A stretch of 64,000 nucleotides of DNA. Origin: Mycobacterium sp. 852002-50816_SCH5313054-b. Its GTDB lineage: Bacteria > Actinomycetota > Actinomycetes > Mycobacteriales > Mycobacteriaceae. This document shows, in pieces, positions 59,790 to 64,000 of this stretch. The stretch is taken from contig NZ_LZIC01000126.1 of the NCBI RefSeq assembly GCF_001667185.1, positions 58,258 to 122,257 of the forward strand, in the 5' to 3' direction. The notes beneath the pieces are model-generated. The model saw only the letters and a list, made by a program, of their open reading frames with translations. It did no database searches and was not told the DNA's origin. Position numbers and translations under genes: made by a program. The first letter of the stretch is position 1; each line of letters starts with the position of its first letter.

Positions 59790-61523
59790 CTACAGGGTCT
59801 GCTTTGCGGCATGGGCTGCAACGTGTTTCGCTGCGACGAAGCCGAAGGTCATGGCCGGGCCAATGGTCGCCCCCGCACCTGCGTAGCTGCGGCCCATGAC
59901 CGGCGCCGCGGTGTTACCCACCGCGTACAGTCCGCGCACCACCGTGTCGTCGGCACGCAGCACCCGGGCGTACTCGTCGGTGCGCAGGCCACCCGAGGTG
60001 CCGAGATCACCCAGGACGATGCGGAACGCGTAGTACGGCGGGCCGCCCAGTGGGTACAGGTTGGGGTTCGCCAAGGTGGGGTCGCCGTAGTAGTTGTCGT
60101 ACACGCTGTCCCCGCGATTGAAATCGTCGTCGTGGCCCTTGCTCGCGAGTTCGTTGAAGCGGCTTGCGGTCTCGGCAAGCTGCCGCGCCGGTACGCCGAT
60201 CTTGGCCGCCATCTCGTCCCAGTTCGCCGCCGCCTTCACGACGCCCGATTCCAGCCACGCCCGCGGGACCTTGCGCCCGGTAGGTACCGGCGCCCCCGGG
60301 ATCTTCGGTATCGGCAGGTGGCCGCCGACGACGTAGCGGTTCCACGACCGGTGATCGGTGATGAGCCAGCACGGGATGTGGGTGACTCCGGATTTCTGGC
60401 CGTCGATCATGGCGTGTCCGAAGTCCATGTAGGGCGCCGCCTCGTTGATGAAGCGCTTGCCCTCGCCGTTGACGATGAACTGCGCGGGCATCATCCGCTC
60501 GTTGAGCATGAACTGCATGCGGCCGTCGGGCCACTGGATCGCCGGGAACCACCACGCCTCGTCCAGCAATTCCGTTGCGGCGCCAACCTTCTGGCCCGCC
60601 CGGATGCCGTCACCCATCGCGGCGGGATTACCGAAGCTCCAATCCTGGTCGACCACCGGTAGCTGCTCTTTGCGCCAGGCGAGGTCGTGGTCGAAGCCCC
60701 CCGACGCCAGGATGACCCCGAGCCGCGCGCCGACGCGCTGCGTCCTGCCGTCCCTTTCCACCGTCGCTCCGGTCACCGCTCCGCCGGCGTCGGTGAGCAA
60801 CTCCGCCATCGGCGCTTCGAGCCACAGCGGGATACCGCGTTCCCGCATGGCCAGCCGGAGCCGGGCCGCCAACGACTGCCCGATCGCCGCCATCCGTTCG
60901 CCGAACACCGTCGCCCGGACCATCCGTGAGATCAGCTTCAGCAGAACGCCTTTGCCGGCCCACGACTGCCTGATCCGGTAGAACGTCCGCAACTCCTTGG
61001 GACCCAACCAGATTCCTTTCGGAGCCAGCGCCAGGGGCTTGAGCAGCTTCTGCTCGTCGACGCCCAGCTTTCGCAGGTCGATGGGCGGCACGTTGATGGT
61101 GCTGCCCAGCTCCGAGCCGCCGGGCAGCTCCGGGTAGTAGTCGGCGTAGCCGGGCTTCCAAACGAACTCGAACCACCCCGAGAGGTTTTCGAGGAATTCC
61201 AGCATTTGCGGCCCGGCCTGGACGTACTGCCGTATCCGCGCCTCGCTGACCAGCCCGTCGGTGATCCTCAGCAGGTACTTGACGACATCTTCGGGCGACG
61301 GGGTGTAGCCCTCCCTGCGCTGCGCGGGCGCCCCGGGCACCCAGATGCCACCTCCCGAAAGGGCCGTGGAGCCACCGAAATACGGCGACTTCTCCACCAC
61401 CAACGCGTCCAGCCCGGCGGCCTGGGCGGTCAACGCGGCCGCCATGCCCCCGCCGCCGGACCCGACGATCAGCACGTCGACCACATGATCGAAGCCGTCC
61501 ACTGTCGAAGCGGCCGCGCTCAT
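59790..61523 (-). CDS. FAD-dependent oxidoreductase, 3-ketosteroid-delta1-dehydrogenase (KstD)-like
   Basis: Flavoprotein of 577 residues: FAD motif DVLIVGSGGGGMAAALTA, EKSPYFGGSTALSGGGIWVP, and the C-terminal GRSYAGAGATIGPAMTFGF, in which the Tyr and Gly four residues later match the KstD active-site pair. This family removes hydrogens next to a ketone in a ring. ATG 61523 overlaps the dioxygenase stop by 4 nt. KstD-like enzymes act on steroids but also on other cyclic ketones; with an MhpA/MhpB-type pair here the substrate may be an alicyclic compound being aromatised. That is inference. Confidence 0.92.
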   Translation of the reverse strand: MSAAASTVDGFDHVVDVLIVGSGGGGMAAALTAQAAGLDALVVEKSPYFGGSTALSGGGIWVPGAPAQRREGYTPSPEDVVKYLLRITDGLVSEARIRQYVQAGPQMLEFLENLSGWFEFVWKPGYADYYPELPGGSELGSTINVPPIDLRKLGVDEQKLLKPLALAPKGIWLGPKELRTFYRIRQSWAGKGVLLKLISRMVRATVFGERMAAIGQSLAARLRLAMRERGIPLWLEAPMAELLTDAGGAVTGATVERDGRTQRVGARLGVILASGGFDHDLAWRKEQLPVVDQDWSFGNPAAMGDGIRAGQKVGAATELLDEAWWFPAIQWPDGRMQFMLNERMMPAQFIVNGEGKRFINEAAPYMDFGHAMIDGQKSGVTHIPCWLITDHRSWNRYVVGGHLPIPKIPGAPVPTGRKVPRAWLESGVVKAAANWDEMAAKIGVPARQLAETASRFNELASKGHDDDFNRGDSVYDNYYGDPTLANPNLYPLGGPPYYAFRIVLGDLGTSGGLRTDEYARVLRADDTVVRGLYAVGNTAAPVMGRSYAGAGATIGPAMTFGFVAAKHVAAHAAKQTL

Positions 61524-62458
61524 TTCGGCACCGCCGTCCGGATGGCGAATCCGGCGATCAGCTCCGCCGCCGGTTTGTAGTAGCGCACGGTCGTCTGGTA
61601 GTGCCCGGCGGTCTCCAGCGCCGCGAAAGCCGCCACCCACGTCCTGATTTCGTGTGCCGACGAGCCGCCCTCGTAGGCGACGAACGAGTTCGACCACTGG
61701 TCGAGATCTGCGAGGTTTCCGTCGTCGATGATTTCGAGCAGGCGGTGGTCCCACGCCGGATTCAACGGCTGCAGGTCACTTTGGCCACCGGCGAAGTTCT
61801 TGGCCGCGTCGATCACGGCCGCCTGCCGGGCCTCCCGCTGCTCGGAAGTCATCGGCCGGCCGTCCACGATCCGCTCCAGTACCTCCGGGGCCGCGGTCGC
61901 GAGCGTCGGCACCGGCGGACTGTGGGAAAGCCCACCCGAACCCAGCACCAAGACGCGCTTGTCCAGGGTGGCCAGGTGGGCGCCGACGGCGGCACCCAGC
62001 GCGCGGCAGCGATGCAACGGCCCCAGCGGTACCGCGATGGCGTTGACGAAGATGGGGATCACCGGACGCGCGGTGGCGTCGCCGAACAGCTTCTCCAGCG
62101 GCTGCACGGTGCCATGGTCGACGTCCATGGCGGCCGACACCGCGATGTCGACGCCGGCCTCGAGGATGGCCTTCGCGCACTCGGCCGCCAGGTCTTCGGG
62201 AACGTCGAGCGGGCCGGCGTGGGTGCCGTAGTCGCCAACCCCGTTGGCGCGCATCCCGATACAGAATGGCGGCATCACCTTGTAGAAGAACCCGTTGTAA
62301 TGGTCCGGTGAGAAGATGACGACGAGTTCGGGGTCGTAGTCTTCGACGAAATCGCGCGCCTGCGCGATTGCGCCTTCGATGTCGTCAAGCAGGTCCCGCG
62401 ACGGCCCCGGAAGATTCAGGAGCGGGCTGTGCGACATACAGCACAGAGCCAGTGTCAC
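61520..62458 (-). CDS. mhpB: class III extradiol dioxygenase, 2,3-dihydroxyphenylpropionate 1,2-dioxygenase-like
   Basis: Protein of 312 residues closely resembling MhpB (LigB superfamily): MSHSPLLNLPGPSRDLLDD, FSPDHYNGFFYKVMPPFCIGMRANG, DVDHGTVQPLEKLFG, GSGGLSHSPPVPTLA, HEIRTWVAAFAAL. The metal- and acid/base-related His residues (SHSPL, PDHYNG, DVDHG, LSHSPP) are all present. It would cleave a catechol next to one hydroxyl. GTG 62458 gives the same N-terminal length as MhpB; GTG 62470 is in frame. It overlaps the MhpA-like gene by 74 nt. Confidence 0.93.
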   Translation of the reverse strand: MTLALCCMSHSPLLNLPGPSRDLLDDIEGAIAQARDFVEDYDPELVVIFSPDHYNGFFYKVMPPFCIGMRANGVGDYGTHAGPLDVPEDLAAECAKAILEAGVDIAVSAAMDVDHGTVQPLEKLFGDATARPVIPIFVNAIAVPLGPLHRCRALGAAVGAHLATLDKRVLVLGSGGLSHSPPVPTLATAAPEVLERIVDGRPMTSEQREARQAAVIDAAKNFAGGQSDLQPLNPAWDHRLLEIIDDGNLADLDQWSNSFVAYEGGSSAHEIRTWVAAFAALETAGHYQTTVRYYKPAAELIAGFAIRTAVPK

Positions 62459-64000
62459 TGTCGAGATCACCCCCTCCCGGCGTGAGGGTGAGGGTGTCCA
62501 GCAGCGAGGCGCTCAACTCGGGCGCGAGCTGGGCGATGCAGGCGCCGGCGATGCACCGATCGGGCCGCAAGAACAGCACCGATTCCTGATAGGCGTCGAA
62601 CCAGGACTTGACCGCGCCGCCGCGATCGCCGACGACCACGACATCGGGGTCGTCGTGGCCGGTCCAATGCAGCTGGGTCACGGGCCGCAGCGCGACGAAG
62701 CGCGCGCCCACGGCTTTCCACTTCGCGAACGCCGCGTCACCGAGGATCTTGCGCGGGTTGTTGTTCCAGCACAGGACGGCGAACCAATCGCCCAGCACGT
62801 CGTCCAACAGCACGTCCTGCTCGGCGCGGGTGTCCACCCGGGGCTGGACGAAAAGCGTGCCCACCGGGGATTCGGCGCGGCGCGGCCCGTTGGGATTCAC
62901 CGAGTGCACGACGGCGCCCTGTTCGTAGCGGGGCATCGGCTTGAACCGCATCTCCAGCACGTACCGCTTGAGGGAGGGCACAATTGACGCCGACCGCACC
63001 AGCAGATCCCGCGCGGTGGCGATCCTGCGGTCCGTCGGCGAAATCACCCGGCCCACCATCGTGGAGAGGTCGATCATCGCCCGCGCGTGCTTGCGCCGCT
63101 CGATGTCGTAGGTGTCCAACAACCGGTCGTCGGCGCGCCCGGTTACCACCGCCGCGAGCTTCCAGCCCAGGTTGGCCGCATCCCGGATCCCGCTGTTGTA
63201 GCCCTGCCCCTGCCATACCGGCATCAGGTGGGCCGCGTCGCCCGCCAACAACAGCCGGCCGCTGCGGAACGCGCCGGCGATCCGCGAGTGATGGGTGTAG
63301 ACGCGCCGCCGGATTACGTCGACCCGGTCGGGGTGTGGCACCATCCGCGCCAGCATCCGGGTCAGAAACGCCGGATCCTCGGCCTGTTCATCGGTCTCGT
63401 CGGCGTGAATCATGAACTCAAACCGGCGGATTCCGTGCGCGATCGAGATCGAGGCGTACGGGCGTTCCGGGTCGGCACCGACCTCGCTGTTCGGGTGTCC
63501 CAGCGGGTCGTTGGCGATGTCGACGACCAGCCACCGCGTCGACGAGGTCGTCCCGTCGAAGGACACCCCCATCATCCGGCGGGTCATGCTGCGCCCGCCG
63601 TCGCACCCGACGACGTAGCGCGCGCGGACGGTGGCGGTGCCGCCGTCGGTGCCGCATTCAACCGTCACCGCGTCGTCGGTTTGTACGCACGAGGTCATCG
63701 GGCGGTTCCACCGCACCTCGACGTGCTCGAATCTGTCCAGGCCGCGCAGCAATTCGGCGTCGACGAGCGGCTGCACGAAGCCGTTGCGCTTGGGCCAGCC
63801 GAAACGCGCATCGGGCGGGGCCATTTCGGCCAGGACGCGGCGCTTGCCGTCGACGAAGCGCAAGATCTGGTTGGGCACGGTGTGGGGCAGGATCCGCTCG
63901 ACCAGCCCGATCGACTGGAAGGTGCGCAACGCCTCGTCGTCCAGCCCCACCCCGCGGGGGTAGTCGATCAGGCTGTCGCGTTCGTCGACGACGAGCGTCC
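62385..64000 (-). CDS. mhpA: FAD-dependent aromatic hydroxylase, 3-(3-hydroxyphenyl)propionate hydroxylase-like (5' end cut by window edge)
   Basis: Flavin monooxygenase that adds an ortho hydroxyl to a phenolic acid, forming the catechol for MhpB. About 537 residues are present; the gene enters from the right edge within the N-terminal FAD domain (TLVVDERDSLIDYPRGVGLDDEALR). Seen: YVVGCDGGRSMTRRMMG, RLLLAGDAAHLMPVWQGQGYNSGIRDAANLGWKLA (GD motif), and a C-terminal thioredoxin-like domain ending SVLYVAQPAPESSG. The FAD GxGxxG motif would lie beyond the window. Its 3' end overlaps the dioxygenase. Confidence 0.92.
   Translation of the reverse strand, partial: TLVVDERDSLIDYPRGVGLDDEALRTFQSIGLVERILPHTVPNQILRFVDGKRRVLAEMAPPDARFGWPKRNGFVQPLVDAELLRGLDRFEHVEVRWNRPMTSCVQTDDAVTVECGTDGGTATVRARYVVGCDGGRSMTRRMMGVSFDGTTSSTRWLVVDIANDPLGHPNSEVGADPERPYASISIAHGIRRFEFMIHADETDEQAEDPAFLTRMLARMVPHPDRVDVIRRRVYTHHSRIAGAFRSGRLLLAGDAAHLMPVWQGQGYNSGIRDAANLGWKLAAVVTGRADDRLLDTYDIERRKHARAMIDLSTMVGRVISPTDRRIATARDLLVRSASIVPSLKRYVLEMRFKPMPRYEQGAVVHSVNPNGPRRAESPVGTLFVQPRVDTRAEQDVLLDDVLGDWFAVLCWNNNPRKILGDAAFAKWKAVGARFVALRPVTQLHWTGHDDPDVVVVGDRGGAVKSWFDAYQESVLFLRPDRCIAGACIAQLAPELSASLLDTLTLTPGGGDLDSDTGSVLYVAQPAPESSGAVAGPA

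Noticed and set aside
1..64000. Mobile element, CRISPR array, tRNA or phage genes
   Set aside because: No transposase or integrase-like frame, no regular spacer-repeat array, and no cloverleaf-like sequence was noticed by reading; a tRNA or repeat search was not possible here.

Overview
The window is a GC-rich (roughly two-thirds G+C by eye) actinobacterial chromosome segment. It is most likely from a slow-growing Mycobacterium, with the M. avium complex as my best guess. The reasons are two mycofactocin-type SDRs, a twin-arginine lipoprotein multicopper oxidase resembling MmcO, a luciferase-like flavin/F420 oxidoreductase, many single-cluster P450 ferredoxins, multiple FadE-type acyl-CoA dehydrogenases, frequent GTG/TTG starts and many 1-4 nt gene overlaps. 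I found no rRNA, tRNA, CRISPR array, transposase or phage gene. Almost every gene is catabolic or redox.

Layout. (1) 1-5 kb: aldehyde dehydrogenase (cut by the left edge), then SDR, mycofactocin SDR, ferredoxin and P450. (2) 5-9.5 kb: membrane esterase, a two-subunit acyl-CoA dehydrogenase and a nitroreductase. (3) 9.6-21 kb: CMD protein, beta-hydroxyacid dehydrogenase, two amidohydrolases (one without the usual Asp), Rieske ferredoxin, alpha/beta hydrolase, a NuoF-like flavoprotein with a ferredoxin, a DUF35-thiolase-like (Ltp2-type) fusion, another hydrolase and two more beta-hydroxyacid dehydrogenases. (4) 21-24.3 kb: two convergent P450/ferredoxin sets. (5) 24.4-30.3 kb: a minus-strand beta-oxidation cassette (acyl-CoA dehydrogenase, enoyl-CoA hydratase, thiolase, TetR), an SDR remnant and an amidohydrolase. 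(6) 30.7-36.7 kb: a Rieske oxygenase operon with CMD, imidazolonepropionase-like hydrolase, SnoaL-like protein and an acyl-CoA dehydrogenase pair. (7) 36.7-42.3 kb: lone acyl-CoA dehydrogenase, divergent TetR, P450, mycofactocin SDR and SDR. (8) 42.4-50 kb: fused two-domain CoA-transferase, a pair of M24 proteins (one degenerate), amidohydrolase, P450 and ferredoxin. (9) 50-55.8 kb: TetR with its own operators, SDRs, substrate-binding-like protein and multicopper oxidase. (10) 55.8-64 kb: a tight minus-strand operon reading MhpA-like hydroxylase (cut by the right edge), MhpB-like extradiol dioxygenase, KstD-like flavoprotein, luciferase-like oxidoreductase, SDR, cyclase-family hydrolase and meta-cleavage hydrolase.

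How it fits together. Regions 1-7 look like one peripheral degradation system for a hydrophobic, probably alicyclic or branched substrate. P450s and a Rieske oxygenase would hydroxylate it, SDRs and an aldehyde dehydrogenase oxidise it, and acyl-CoA dehydrogenases, hydratase, thiolase and an Ltp2-like retro-aldolase shorten the chain. What ties these regions together in the DNA is a 15-bp inverted repeat, GAGAAT-N3-ATTCTC, in ten intergenic regions between 1.4 and 38.9 kb, four of them with perfect arms. One perfect copy lies beside the TetR gene at 38.1 kb. No copy was noticed after 39 kb, where a different TetR with a TCAAGC-NN-TTGA type operator appears. The substrate is not determined by the sequence.
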